In this document: positions 32,911 through 42,287 of the stretch, piece by piece | How positions within the stretch are numbered: the stretch's first letter is position 1 | Layout of the letters: each line of letters opens with the position of its first letter | NCBI RefSeq assembly: GCF_000304355.2 | Contig: NC_018227.2 | Coordinates: 620,001-684,000, forward strand | DNA length: 64,000 bases | Source of the DNA: Methanoculleus bourgensis MS2 | Lineage (GTDB): Archaea > Halobacteriota > Methanomicrobia > Methanomicrobiales > Methanoculleaceae | Reading direction: 5' to 3' | Notes under the pieces: model-generated | What the model was told of the DNA's origin: nothing | The model's input: the letters and a program-made list of their open reading frames with translations, nothing else | The model's database searches: none | Made by a program: the position numbers and the translations under genes

Positions 32911-35814
32911 ATGGGATATCGTTCAGGAGATATTGTATCGTTAAGGAGGCGCCTTTGGCGAGTTGATTTGGTCGATGGGGACGTCCTCTGTGCGACCTGT
33001 ATTGACAGCGATTCCGCAGAGCAGCATCGTTTCTTCACACCGTTTGAAAGGATTGAGAGGGGGAGAATTCATCCGCCGAACCCGGAGATAATCGGAGATG
33101 TCGCCACCAACCGCCTGCTGGTTCAGGCGTTCCGGTATTCCATGGTGCATGGGACTGCACCGTTGATGAGCCTGCGGAAGAGTGCGGTCATCCCGACAGA
33201 GTATCAACTGGCTCCTGTAATTATGGCCCTGAACCAGGGGGAGCGGGTCCGGATGCTGATCGCCGACGACGTCGGGCTTGGTAAGACAATCGAGGCCGGA
33301 CTTATCGTTTCTGAATTGAAGTCCCGTAACCTGGCATCCCGGGTCCTCATCATCTGCCCGCAGAACCTTCGGGAGCAGTGGAAGGATGCGCTCCGGTTCT
33401 TCTTCCAGATTGATGCAAAGATCTTCTCGTCGGTGCATCTCCGCGGCCTTGAGAGGGGTATTCCACCGGGGGCGAACCCCTGGGATTGTTATCCGTGCAT
33501 CATTACTTCCATCGATTACATCAAATCCGAGCGGGTCCGCCCCTTTGCGATCAGCGCGGGCTGGGATCTTGTGATCATCGATGAGGCACATCTCGCCGCA
33601 AAACCCCACCAGAGTTCCGAGAAGGAGAGCACTGGTATGCTCCGGCACACCCTGGCGAAAGAGGTTGCGAAGAAGACAAAACATCTCCTGCTGCTCACAG
33701 CAACACCCCATAACGGCTATACCGATACCTTTGCGAGCCTCCTTACCATGCTCGACTGCGGGATTGTAACCGGCCCGCCGCATGAGCCGGTGATCAACCG
33801 AGCCCTGGCGAAAGACCACGTCTGCCAGCGGCGGCGAAAAGATGTGGTTGACTGGTTCCGTTCCCACGCCGCTGAAGATAATCCGTTCCCGACCCGCGAC
33901 CAGAAGGAGGTTGCCGTCGATCTGGCGTTCCCCGAGGAACACACGATCATAAACGAACTCAGCAACTACGGAACTGGTCTGCTCGATCTCGCAGAGCGGG
34001 ATGACCGTATTGAAGTCAGGACGATGGCCCGGTGGGTGGTGCTGCACCTCCACCGCCGGGGGCTCTCCTCCCCACGTGCGTTACAGATATCGCTTGAGAA
34101 CCGGCTCAAGCGGATCGAGGAGAAGATCCGGGAGGAGGACGAGAGGCAGGAGCAGGCAATCTCGGAGGGGCACGCGAAGGCGGTTGCCCTTGATGAAGAA
34201 GGGGACAGCGATCTCTCGGATGAGGAGGCGTCCGAGCGTCTCGACCAGGTGGTTTACGGGAGCCTGACGGCACTGGAAGCGGAAGCGGAGCGTCTCCGGG
34301 ACCTGATGAAGATGGCACGGGACGTGACCCCGGCGAAGGACAGCAAGCTCCGGGAGCTCACCCGGAGAAACGGCTACCTGGACCTGGCGATGCGAGGACA
34401 GTACGGCCCGCGGAAGGTCCTGATCTTCACCCGGTACAAGGATACGCTGGACTATCTCGCGAGAGAAATACCGAAGAAGCTGAAGAGCATCGATCCTGCA
34501 CATGTGTTTGCCGTGTACGGCGACCTGAACGAGAAGAACCGGCACGAGGTGATGGAGGCATTCATCAGGGCGGAGTATGGGGTTCTGGTCGCGACCGACT
34601 GCATCAGCGAGGGGGTGAACCTCCAGCATATGGCCAACCAGGTCATTCACTACGAGCTGCCTTGGAACCCGAACCGGCTTGAGCAGCGGAACGGCCGGCT
34701 GGACCGGTACGGGCAGCCCGAGCCCGAGGTGCATATACGGACGCTGGTGATGCGGGATACACTCGATGCAAAGATTCTCCGGGTGCTGTACGAGAAGGCC
34801 CAACAGATCCGGGAGGATTATGGATTCTCTCCGCCGTTCTTCGGGGACGATGCGGACGTGATCTCCCTTATCGGGGAGATGGGGCTGGATGTAGGTCTGC
34901 CGCCAGCGCAGCGGACGCTGTTTGATTCGTACCAGGAGAGGCCCGGTTCGGGGCAGCGGGTCGATCCGTTCAGCGAGGAGACTATCGAGAAGATCAAGAG
35001 GGAGAGTTTCTACGGGCAGACCGGTGTCGATCTCGAGGATGTTCGGGCCCGGATGGCGCTTTCGGAGCAGGTTATCGGGACAGAGAAGGATTTCGAGCGT
35101 TTTGTAAGAAATGGGCTTGTCCGCTTTGGCTGCGAGATCACGGAGAACCATGACCGCAACCAGACACTGCGAATCCTGCTCTCTAATGATCTGGTGGTGC
35201 CGGGCTTACCCGATGTGATCGAGAAGGCTACGTTCGAGAAGCGGATCGCTCTTCAGGAGGCCGGTATCGAGCAACTGAACACAGGCCATCCGGTGGTGCG
35301 CCGCCTGATCGAGCTCGTCAAGCGCGATGTCTTCTCACCGGAGACGAAGATGTACGGCAGGGTCTGCGTGGTGGCGACCCCGAATGTGGCCCACGTGACG
35401 GCGCTCTACCACTTCCTCGTTCGCTATAGCATCGGCGGGGCACGCCCTTCGCTGGTGGAGGAGATCGTGCCGGTCGCCTGCGATCTGGTCACGGGGTCTT
35501 TCCCGGGCGAGGAGGAGGCCGCCGGTCTCGACCGTGTGGAGATGGTGCCGTTGCCCCCCGGGCGCGAGGCGAGCGTGAAGAAACACCTTGTCCGGGCGCT
35601 TGCCGAGGATACGTGGTCGTCGATCTTTGCCGAGCGGATCGAGGCCCGGCGCCAGGAATTGGTGGCTGAACGGGAGGCACTCCGGGAGCAGCTCGCGGCG
35701 GTCTACCCCGATCCCGGGTGGCTTTCCGGCGCCGCGGAGATTTCGGTCGCTTCCCACGACCTGATATCGCTGCGGTTGCTTGAGCCGGTGCCGACGGCGG
35801 AGGTGCGGCGATGA
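32911..35814 (+). CDS. SNF2-family helicase, DrmD-like
   Basis: 967 residues. Walker A in ADDVGLGKTIEAGL near residue 120, DEAH in VIIDEAHLAAK near 222, TATPHNG, and the helicase C part (VLVATDCISEGVNLQ, RNGRLDRYGQP). N- and C-terminal extensions resemble the SNF2 helicase DrmD of class 1 DISARM, or DpdE of the 7-deazapurine system. A methylase follows as in DISARM, so I favour DrmD. Its TGA overlaps the next ATG by 4 bp. It heads a five-gene operon with a GGTGAG ribosome site before ATG 32911. Confidence 0.8.
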   Translation: MGYRSGDIVSLRRRLWRVDLVDGDVLCATCIDSDSAEQHRFFTPFERIERGRIHPPNPEIIGDVATNRLLVQAFRYSMVHGTAPLMSLRKSAVIPTEYQLAPVIMALNQGERVRMLIADDVGLGKTIEAGLIVSELKSRNLASRVLIICPQNLREQWKDALRFFFQIDAKIFSSVHLRGLERGIPPGANPWDCYPCIITSIDYIKSERVRPFAISAGWDLVIIDEAHLAAKPHQSSEKESTGMLRHTLAKEVAKKTKHLLLLTATPHNGYTDTFASLLTMLDCGIVTGPPHEPVINRALAKDHVCQRRRKDVVDWFRSHAAEDNPFPTRDQKEVAVDLAFPEEHTIINELSNYGTGLLDLAERDDRIEVRTMARWVVLHLHRRGLSSPRALQISLENRLKRIEEKIREEDERQEQAISEGHAKAVALDEEGDSDLSDEEASERLDQVVYGSLTALEAEAERLRDLMKMARDVTPAKDSKLRELTRRNGYLDLAMRGQYGPRKVLIFTRYKDTLDYLAREIPKKLKSIDPAHVFAVYGDLNEKNRHEVMEAFIRAEYGVLVATDCISEGVNLQHMANQVIHYELPWNPNRLEQRNGRLDRYGQPEPEVHIRTLVMRDTLDAKILRVLYEKAQQIREDYGFSPPFFGDDADVISLIGEMGLDVGLPPAQRTLFDSYQERPGSGQRVDPFSEETIEKIKRESFYGQTGVDLEDVRARMALSEQVIGTEKDFERFVRNGLVRFGCEITENHDRNQTLRILLSNDLVVPGLPDVIEKATFEKRIALQEAGIEQLNTGHPVVRRLIELVKRDVFSPETKMYGRVCVVATPNVAHVTALYHFLVRYSIGGARPSLVEEIVPVACDLVTGSFPGEEEAAGLDRVEMVPLPPGREASVKKHLVRALAEDTWSSIFAERIEARRQELVAEREALREQLAAVYPDPGWLSGAAEISVASHDLISLRLLEPVPTAEVRR

Positions 35815-38800
35815 GGGGGAGGGAGCAGTCTTTTGTCCGCGTCTCGGGCGGGATTGTCACAGAACACTTTGCCTCCCTGCTGCAGGACGAGAAGCACGGG
35901 TTTGAGTATGCCCGGCCGATGACGTTCGTCCGGCCCTGGCGGGAAGAGGACCTGCCACCGCAGGATGAGGCGCAGTTCCTCGCGCAGGTCAGGGATGTAT
36001 GGGAGCGGCTCCTCCGCCGGTTTGACGAGAAGTTCCGGGATATCTGGGCTGGAAGGATGAGTGCGGAGGAGGTCAGGCGTCTCTGGCAGCGGCCGGTGCT
36101 GGACGCGCTCGGGTTCGAGCCGACGTCCACGACGAAGCAGATCGTGATCAGCGACCGGCTGAAGTACCGGTTCTCCCACCGGGGCTGGTTCGCCCGCGAG
36201 GGGATCCCGAAACCGCCAGTTATCCATATCCTGCCGCCGGGGACGGACCCGGACGCCCGTCCCTCCCGCGGGGAGCCTTCACCCCACGATGCCCTGCAGG
36301 ACTGCCTGAACCGGCACGATGCGACCTGGGCGGTACTGATGAACGAGACGGTGATCCGGATCCTGCGGGACTACCATCATACGACGGTTCCGGGGTATGT
36401 GGAGTTCGATCTCGAAGGGATCTTCCTGAACCGGAGTTACCCTGAGTTCCTTGCGCTCTACCGGTTCTGCCACGCAAGCCGGTTCGCCCGCGATCCTGCG
36501 ACCGGCAGAGAGCCGCTGGAGGAGTACTACGAGGTGAGCCGTCAGGCGGGGGAGAAGATCGGCGAGAGCCTGCGGGGGAACGTGGTCCGGGCGATCGAGG
36601 AGCTCGGGAACGGGTTCCTGGACGGGTCGCTGATCGAGCGGCTGCGGGGCGATGACGGGGCTTGCCGGGCGTACTATCAGGAGGTCCTGATGGTGGTGTA
36701 CCGGATCATCTTCATGCTCTTTGCGGAGCAGCGGGGGATGCTCGGCGGCGGCGGGGACCACGGGGACCTCTTCCTTGAGGAGTACTCGATCACGTCGCTT
36801 CGGGAGCGGGTGGATGCGTTTGAGGGGCGGGACGACCGGAACACCGACCTCTGGGAAGGGCTCTCTGTGACGTTTCGGATGCTTGAGGAGGGCGTGCCCG
36901 AACTCGGGGTGAACGCATTTGATGGGATGCTCTTTTCAAACGACGGGGCCCGGTTCCTGAAGGATGCAAAGTGCCGGAACACGGCGCTGATGAACGCGAT
37001 CCGCTCGCTGACCTGGACAGTCTCAGAGACCGGAGGGAGGCGGCAGAGGGGTCACGGTCGCCAGCGGATCAGTTACGCCGACCTCTCGGTGGAGGAGATC
37101 GGGGCGATATACGAGAGCCTGCTCGATTACACGCCGCGGATCACCACGGGTTTTGAGGAGGTCAACGGGCGGGAGTACCGGCCCGGCCAGTTCATGCTGG
37201 ACCCACGGGGCTCGGAGCGGAAGACGACGGGGTCGTACTACACGAACCCTGACCTGATCGCGGAGCTGATCAAGAGCGCTCTTGACCCGGTGATCGCCGA
37301 CCGGCTCTCCCGGGCAGGACCGGATCCTGCAGCGAGGGAGAAGGCGCTCCTCTCGATCCGGGTCTGCGACCCGGCATGCGGGAGCGGGGCATTTTTGATC
37401 GCGGCCTCGAACCGGCTCGGCCGGGAACTGGCAAAGATCCGGGCCGGGACGGAGTTGCCTTCGGCGCAGGAGGTGCAGGCAGCCCGGCGGGACGTGCTCT
37501 CCCACTGCATCTACGGTGTGGACTTAAACCCGATGGCGGTGGAACTCGCGAGGGTCTCGCTCTGGATCAACGCGCTGGTAGGCGATAAGCCGCTCTCCTT
37601 CCTTGACCACCATATCAAGTGCGGGAACTCGCTCGTCGGGGCGACGCCGGAGCTGATCGCGGGAGGCATCCCGGACGGGGCCTACACGGCGGTGGAGGGG
37701 GACTCAAAAGAGGTCGCGAACAGGATTAAAAAGGCAAACCGGGAGCAACGGCAGACCCGGACGTTCGAGGAGTTCTCCGCCCGGTCTACGGTGCTGGAGG
37801 CCTGTGCCGGACGGTTTGCGGCGCTTGCGGAGGCCTCTGAGGACGACCCAGACAGTGTCGAGGCGAAGAAGGCCGAATATCAGCAGCTGATCACTTCATC
37901 CGAGTATGCAAAGGAGCGCCTGAGCGCGGACTGCTGGTGCGCCGCGTTCTTCTGGCCGCTGGATGGGGAGCACGCGAGGACAGCCCCGACGACCGCGACG
38001 GTGCGGATGGTTCAGGCGAGCGGGGGAGGGATGCTCGTTGAGGATACGTTGGCCGAGGTACGGCGTATTGCAAACGAGCACCGGTTCTTCCACTGGCACC
38101 TCGAGTTCCCGGAGGTCTTTGCGGACGGGGGGTTCGACTGCGTGCTCGGGAACCCACCGTGGGAGCGGATCAAGATCCAGGAGAAGGAGTTCTTTGCTTC
38201 CCGTGACCCGGACGTCGCCGGGGCAAGGAACGCCGCCGAACGGAACCGGATGATCAACGCCCTCAAGACCGGGAACCCTGCACTCCACGTGGAGTTCCTC
38301 GCCGCGAAGCGCTCGAGCGAGTGCGAGAGCCTCTTCATCCGCACCTCGGGCAGATTCCCCCTGACCGGGACGGGAGACGTCAACACTTATACAGTCTTCT
38401 CCGAACTCGCCCGGCGGGTGGTCGCGCCTCGCGGGCGGGCCGGAATCATCGTGCCGACCGGGATCGCGACCGACGCGACGACGGCGCCGTTCTTCGGCGA
38501 TCTGGTGGATCGGGCATCGCTCGTGAGCCTCTACGACTTCGAGAACAAGGAAGGATATTTCCCAATCGCTGGAATTAATAAGTTTTCATTATTTACAATT
38601 GTAGGTGAAGCGATTGAATCAAATAATTATGATTTTGCATTTTTCCTCAACAATGTAACTGATTTATACGATCCCGAACGTCATTTTACGTTGAAACCGG
38701 AAGAGATTGCAGTATTAAATCCTAATACCCATAATTGTCCCATTTTTAGAAACAAAAACGATGCAAAAATTGCTAAATCTGCTTATAGGAATATTCCAGT

Positions 38801-40361
38801 GTTAATTAATGAATCAGAGGGCGAGGCTGGAAACTCTTGGGGAGTCTCGTTCCAGACAATGTTCCATATGTCCAACGACTCCCACCTCTTCCGTACCCAC
38901 GAAGAGATGGCAGCGGCGGGGTTTGTGCTCGACGGGAACCGATTCGTGAAGGGGGAGGAGGTCTGGCTGCCGCTGTATGAGGCGAAGATGTTCCACCAGT
39001 ATGATCATAGATTTGGAACCTTTGAGGGCGTTACCAAAAAAAGCCAAAAAGTACTCCCCACTCCAAGAGAGGATCAGTATTCCGATCCGGTTTACACAAA
39101 TCAGCCCTGGTATTGGATAAATCAAGAATATGTGATACAAAAAGTAGGTTCAAACTCGAGATATTTTATAGGATTCAGGAATATTACGAACATTTCAACC
39201 AACCGAAGAACTGGAATGTTCTCATTTATTCCCTATTCTGGAGTTGCCCACTCTGCTCCATTGATGAGAGTTAATGGAGAACTATCGAATCCGTGCATAC
39301 TATTGATATCTAATCTTAATTCATTCATATATGACTATTTCCTTAGACAAAAAATTGGTGGGATGAATCTCACTTTCTTCATCCTCAAACAACTCCCCGT
39401 CCTCCCCCCCTCCGCCTATACCCCCACCCTCACCAACTTCATCGCCCCCCGCGTCATCGAGCTCACCTACACCGCCTGGGACCTCGAACCCTTCGCCCGC
39501 GACGTCCTCGCCGAGGTGGGCGTGGCACAGTGGAACGCCTGGTTCCCGGCAAACCCCGTCGGCGATGACGGCACACCCCGGCCGTTCGTCTGGGACGAGG
39601 AGCGGCGGTTCGACCTCCGGTGCGACCTCGACGCCCTCTACTTCCACCTCTACGAGATCTCGCGGGAGGACGTCGACTACATCATGGAGACTTTCCCCAT
39701 CGTGAAGAGGAAGGACGAGGCGGCGTACGGGAGGTACCGCACGAAGGAAGTCATCCTCCGGAAATACGACGACCTTGCCCGGGAGTTCGTCCGGGTGATG
39801 CGGGCCGATCTCCCTGAGAAGGATGGGAAGCCCGACTGGAGAGCGCTCATCGCCGGCGGTGAGAGCGAGCGGGTCGAGTTCAAGGAGTCGATATCCTGGG
39901 ACCGGGAGCGGAAGCAGAGGAACAAGGCGCTGGAGCACACCATCGCGAGAACCCTTGCGTCCTTCATGAACACCCACGGGGGTGTGCTCTTCGCCGGCGT
40001 CGATGATGCCGGGGGGATCGTCGGGCTCGACGGCGACCTGAAACTCTCCCAGCGGAAGAACGAGGACGGCCTGCGGCTCCGGTTCGACGACCTGGTGAAG
40101 CAGTACCTCGGCAACCGGTTCCTTCCCCGGATCATGATCCACTCGCTCGAAGACGGCGGAAAGGTGTTCTGGGCGGTCGAGGTCAGGGCTTCGAACGAGC
40201 CGGTATTCGTGAAGAACAACGGCGACGACGAGTTCTGGATCAGGGGGATGTCGTCGTCGCGGAAGCTCTCGATGCGCGAAGCCGTCGAGTACATAGAGAG
40301 GCGGAAGTCCGGCGGGGCCGGGGATCCCGATGCGGGTGAGGAAGCAGGTGAAGGAGAATGA
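35811..40361 (+). CDS. Eco57I-type N6-adenine DNA methylase fused to an AlbA_2 domain (DrmMI-like)
   Basis: 1516 residues. Motif I DPACGSGAFL near residue 520 and motif IV NPPW at 781-784 identify an N6-adenine methyltransferase. Residues about 1340-1500 form an AlbA_2 (Schlafen-like) domain: ESERVEFKESISWD, then FMNTHGGVLFAGVDDAGGIVGL. The long N-terminal part (1-500) is helical and I see no nuclease site, so it is a methylase rather than a type IIG enzyme. Codons for residues about 917-1001 and 1063-1188 are strikingly AT-rich, as expected for a swapped target-recognition domain. The gene sits between DrmD-like and YaaA-HEPN genes with 4-bp overlaps on both sides. Confidence 0.85.
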   Translation: MRGREQSFVRVSGGIVTEHFASLLQDEKHGFEYARPMTFVRPWREEDLPPQDEAQFLAQVRDVWERLLRRFDEKFRDIWAGRMSAEEVRRLWQRPVLDALGFEPTSTTKQIVISDRLKYRFSHRGWFAREGIPKPPVIHILPPGTDPDARPSRGEPSPHDALQDCLNRHDATWAVLMNETVIRILRDYHHTTVPGYVEFDLEGIFLNRSYPEFLALYRFCHASRFARDPATGREPLEEYYEVSRQAGEKIGESLRGNVVRAIEELGNGFLDGSLIERLRGDDGACRAYYQEVLMVVYRIIFMLFAEQRGMLGGGGDHGDLFLEEYSITSLRERVDAFEGRDDRNTDLWEGLSVTFRMLEEGVPELGVNAFDGMLFSNDGARFLKDAKCRNTALMNAIRSLTWTVSETGGRRQRGHGRQRISYADLSVEEIGAIYESLLDYTPRITTGFEEVNGREYRPGQFMLDPRGSERKTTGSYYTNPDLIAELIKSALDPVIADRLSRAGPDPAAREKALLSIRVCDPACGSGAFLIAASNRLGRELAKIRAGTELPSAQEVQAARRDVLSHCIYGVDLNPMAVELARVSLWINALVGDKPLSFLDHHIKCGNSLVGATPELIAGGIPDGAYTAVEGDSKEVANRIKKANREQRQTRTFEEFSARSTVLEACAGRFAALAEASEDDPDSVEAKKAEYQQLITSSEYAKERLSADCWCAAFFWPLDGEHARTAPTTATVRMVQASGGGMLVEDTLAEVRRIANEHRFFHWHLEFPEVFADGGFDCVLGNPPWERIKIQEKEFFASRDPDVAGARNAAERNRMINALKTGNPALHVEFLAAKRSSECESLFIRTSGRFPLTGTGDVNTYTVFSELARRVVAPRGRAGIIVPTGIATDATTAPFFGDLVDRASLVSLYDFENKEGYFPIAGINKFSLFTIVGEAIESNNYDFAFFLNNVTDLYDPERHFTLKPEEIAVLNPNTHNCPIFRNKNDAKIAKSAYRNIPVLINESEGEAGNSWGVSFQTMFHMSNDSHLFRTHEEMAAAGFVLDGNRFVKGEEVWLPLYEAKMFHQYDHRFGTFEGVTKKSQKVLPTPREDQYSDPVYTNQPWYWINQEYVIQKVGSNSRYFIGFRNITNISTNRRTGMFSFIPYSGVAHSAPLMRVNGELSNPCILLISNLNSFIYDYFLRQKIGGMNLTFFILKQLPVLPPSAYTPTLTNFIAPRVIELTYTAWDLEPFARDVLAEVGVAQWNAWFPANPVGDDGTPRPFVWDEERRFDLRCDLDALYFHLYEISREDVDYIMETFPIVKRKDEAAYGRYRTKEVILRKYDDLAREFVRVMRADLPEKDGKPDWRALIAGGESERVEFKESISWDRERKQRNKALEHTIARTLASFMNTHGGVLFAGVDDAGGIVGLDGDLKLSQRKNEDGLRLRFDDLVKQYLGNRFLPRIMIHSLEDGGKVFWAVEVRASNEPVFVKNNGDDEFWIRGMSSSRKLSMREAVEYIERRKSGGAGDPDAGEEAGEGE

Positions 40362-41671
40362 CCGAAGAAGAAGGTGGCGTAATGCGATACAACCCGAAGG
40401 ACGGTATCCTCATCATTGGCATCTGTTCGCGCACGAAGGACGGCAGCCCCGGAGAGCCGGGCTATCCCACGGACTGCGGTATAGCACGGTTCCTCTCCGA
40501 GGGGAAGAGTGAGTTCCTCCGCCTGAAGCGCAGCGAACTGAAACACAGCCTCAAGGATATCCTCTGGGGAAAGACGAAGTTCGTCTCCGAGCTTGCAATG
40601 AACAGGAACCTCGTCGACGGTCCGGACTTTGCCGGCAACGAGGAGGGGAGATATCTTCCCGCGCTCCAGCGCTACCAGGGCAAGTTTTACTTCCAGGGCC
40701 TCGGAGGGCCTACGGAGGCGATGCGAGCCGTGTACGGGTCGGGACACCACTTCCTTATCCTTTCGGGCCTCTACGGGCTGGTCACCCCCGATGAGCCCCT
40801 CCAGCTCTACACCTGCCCGGTGGAGATCGAGTCCATAGAGGTGCAGACATTCTGGCGGAGGATCGATGCGCTTACGCGGATACTCATAGAGTATATCCAG
40901 AAATCAGGCATCAAAAGGGTCTTTGACCTCACCGCCCGCTCGATATACCGCGACCTGATCGACTGGGAGATGGTCAGGGAACAGACCGGTGTCGAAGTCC
41001 TTCACTGCTTCTCCGAAGAAGCTGCCGGTGACGCCGCTTTAGGTGACTATGGACGTTTTGCGCGCGAGTATCTCTTCCCGAAGACTGAAGAAAAACTCCT
41101 CAGGATTGCCCCGGATGCACCCATCGTCACTGATAACGGCACGTTCTTCCTCAGCAGCCGGCCTATGCCTCCTGATGGCTATCCCAGAGAGCCGCTCATC
41201 GTCCTTCCCGAGGGCGAGACCGAAGAAGACGTCCGGGATATGAAGACGTATATCAACTACAAACTGGATGAGTTTGAGTTGAACCTCATCGAGTATCTCA
41301 AGAAGAAAGAGAAGAAGCACCCTGACCTCATCTATGCTCTTGATATCGCCCATAGGGACGGCGACATTAGCCGCAGGAAACAGGCTGATATCAGGAGGAA
41401 GCAGTATTTCAAGGAACACCCGATGGAAAAGAATGCCGGCCTCTCCCTGATCGACTTTCTCGAATACAATGATTACAGGGTACTCATCGAGGAGCGCTGG
41501 CAGTACTTCCGGGATGAGTTCGGCAAAAAAGAAGTATTTGTAGATAATTTCGAACGGCTCAGAAAGCTGCGGAACAGCATCAAGCACAACAACCCTGTCA
41601 GGCCGTCCGAGATGAGAACCGGTGAAGGCGCGCTCCTGTGGTTTGAGGACGTCCTTCGGAGTAACCGATGA
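40358..41671 (+). CDS. YaaA-like domain fused to a Swt1-type HEPN domain
   Basis: 437 residues. The N-terminal half has a YaaA-like core (KFYFQGLGG, FLILSGLYGLVTPDEPLQLY). The C-terminal end carries a HEPN motif RNSIKH in FERLRKLRNSIKHNNP, which matches the Rx4-6H ribonuclease pattern of Swt1-like HEPN domains. A central charged region links them. The likely role is an abortive RNase controlled by the YaaA part, or a sensor for modified or damaged DNA. ATG 40358 gives a 4-bp overlap; ATG 40382 with GGTGG upstream is an alternative. Confidence 0.72.
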   Translation: MTEEEGGVMRYNPKDGILIIGICSRTKDGSPGEPGYPTDCGIARFLSEGKSEFLRLKRSELKHSLKDILWGKTKFVSELAMNRNLVDGPDFAGNEEGRYLPALQRYQGKFYFQGLGGPTEAMRAVYGSGHHFLILSGLYGLVTPDEPLQLYTCPVEIESIEVQTFWRRIDALTRILIEYIQKSGIKRVFDLTARSIYRDLIDWEMVREQTGVEVLHCFSEEAAGDAALGDYGRFAREYLFPKTEEKLLRIAPDAPIVTDNGTFFLSSRPMPPDGYPREPLIVLPEGETEEDVRDMKTYINYKLDEFELNLIEYLKKKEKKHPDLIYALDIAHRDGDISRRKQADIRRKQYFKEHPMEKNAGLSLIDFLEYNDYRVLIEERWQYFRDEFGKKEVFVDNFERLRKLRNSIKHNNPVRPSEMRTGEGALLWFEDVLRSNR

Positions 41672-42285
41672 GTGATAATCCATATCCTGCAGCCTTCGCG
41701 GCGTTTGCCAGCCTGCTGGAAGAGCGCTTTGCTCAAGGGATCTACACCACCGAAGACTGTATCCGGTACCTCTTCTTCTCCTCCCTTCTCACCCACGCCG
41801 GCATCACTCCGAATGAGATCGTTCTTGAGTATCCCCACCCCTCTTTTGCCGGGAAGGAGGTTGATATCTATGCCCTGCCCGCAGGCGGGCAGGAGGGGCT
41901 GGTCGCTGAGTTAAAATATGATAGGAATATTTCTGCCTCGAACAACAACGCTCGAACACGACAGGCAGGTATGATCTTTTCGGACATCGGCAGGCTCGCC
42001 CGTTTTGATCCACTTGATGAAAAGATACGCAGATTCCTGATTTACATCACTGATGGAGAAATGCAGGGTTATTTCCGGAATCCGCATAATGGCCTTGAGT
42101 GGTTTCTGGATGCGGAGATTGGGAGGGAGATGCTACTTGATCCCGGCCGACTGAACGGTCTCTCAGCAACCTTCTGGGGGAATGCCGGCAAAATAGATCC
42201 ACAGACCTCAATTACGCTTGTATACGGTGCAGAACTGCCTGGCCATGTGCTCAGGATCTATGAAATCAGCCCTGGGAACGGATAG
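41668..42285 (+). CDS. PD-(D/E)XK nuclease-like protein
   Basis: 205 residues. The core is EVDIYALPAG then LVAELKYDR, giving the pattern D66...E81-x-K83 of PD-(D/E)XK nucleases, with Glu54 upstream. No DNA-binding domain is recognised. It overlaps the YaaA-HEPN gene by 4 bp and is followed 2 bp later by the next gene. It is a candidate DNA-cleaving component of the five-gene system. Confidence 0.75.
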   Translation: MSDNPYPAAFAAFASLLEERFAQGIYTTEDCIRYLFFSSLLTHAGITPNEIVLEYPHPSFAGKEVDIYALPAGGQEGLVAELKYDRNISASNNNARTRQAGMIFSDIGRLARFDPLDEKIRRFLIYITDGEMQGYFRNPHNGLEWFLDAEIGREMLLDPGRLNGLSATFWGNAGKIDPQTSITLVYGAELPGHVLRIYEISPGNG

Positions 42286-42287
42286 CC

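Noticed and set aside
35489-36130. Minus-strand gene inside the SNF2/methylase junction
   Set aside because: Arg/Ser/Pro-rich translation with no family resemblance, typical of a shadow frame in GC-rich DNA opposite well-supported genes.
32911-40361. Complete class 1 DISARM
   Set aside because: Only DrmD-like and DrmMI-like genes are present; DrmA, DrmB and DrmC are not adjacent. The DUF1998 helicase lies 11 kb away and looks more like DruE.
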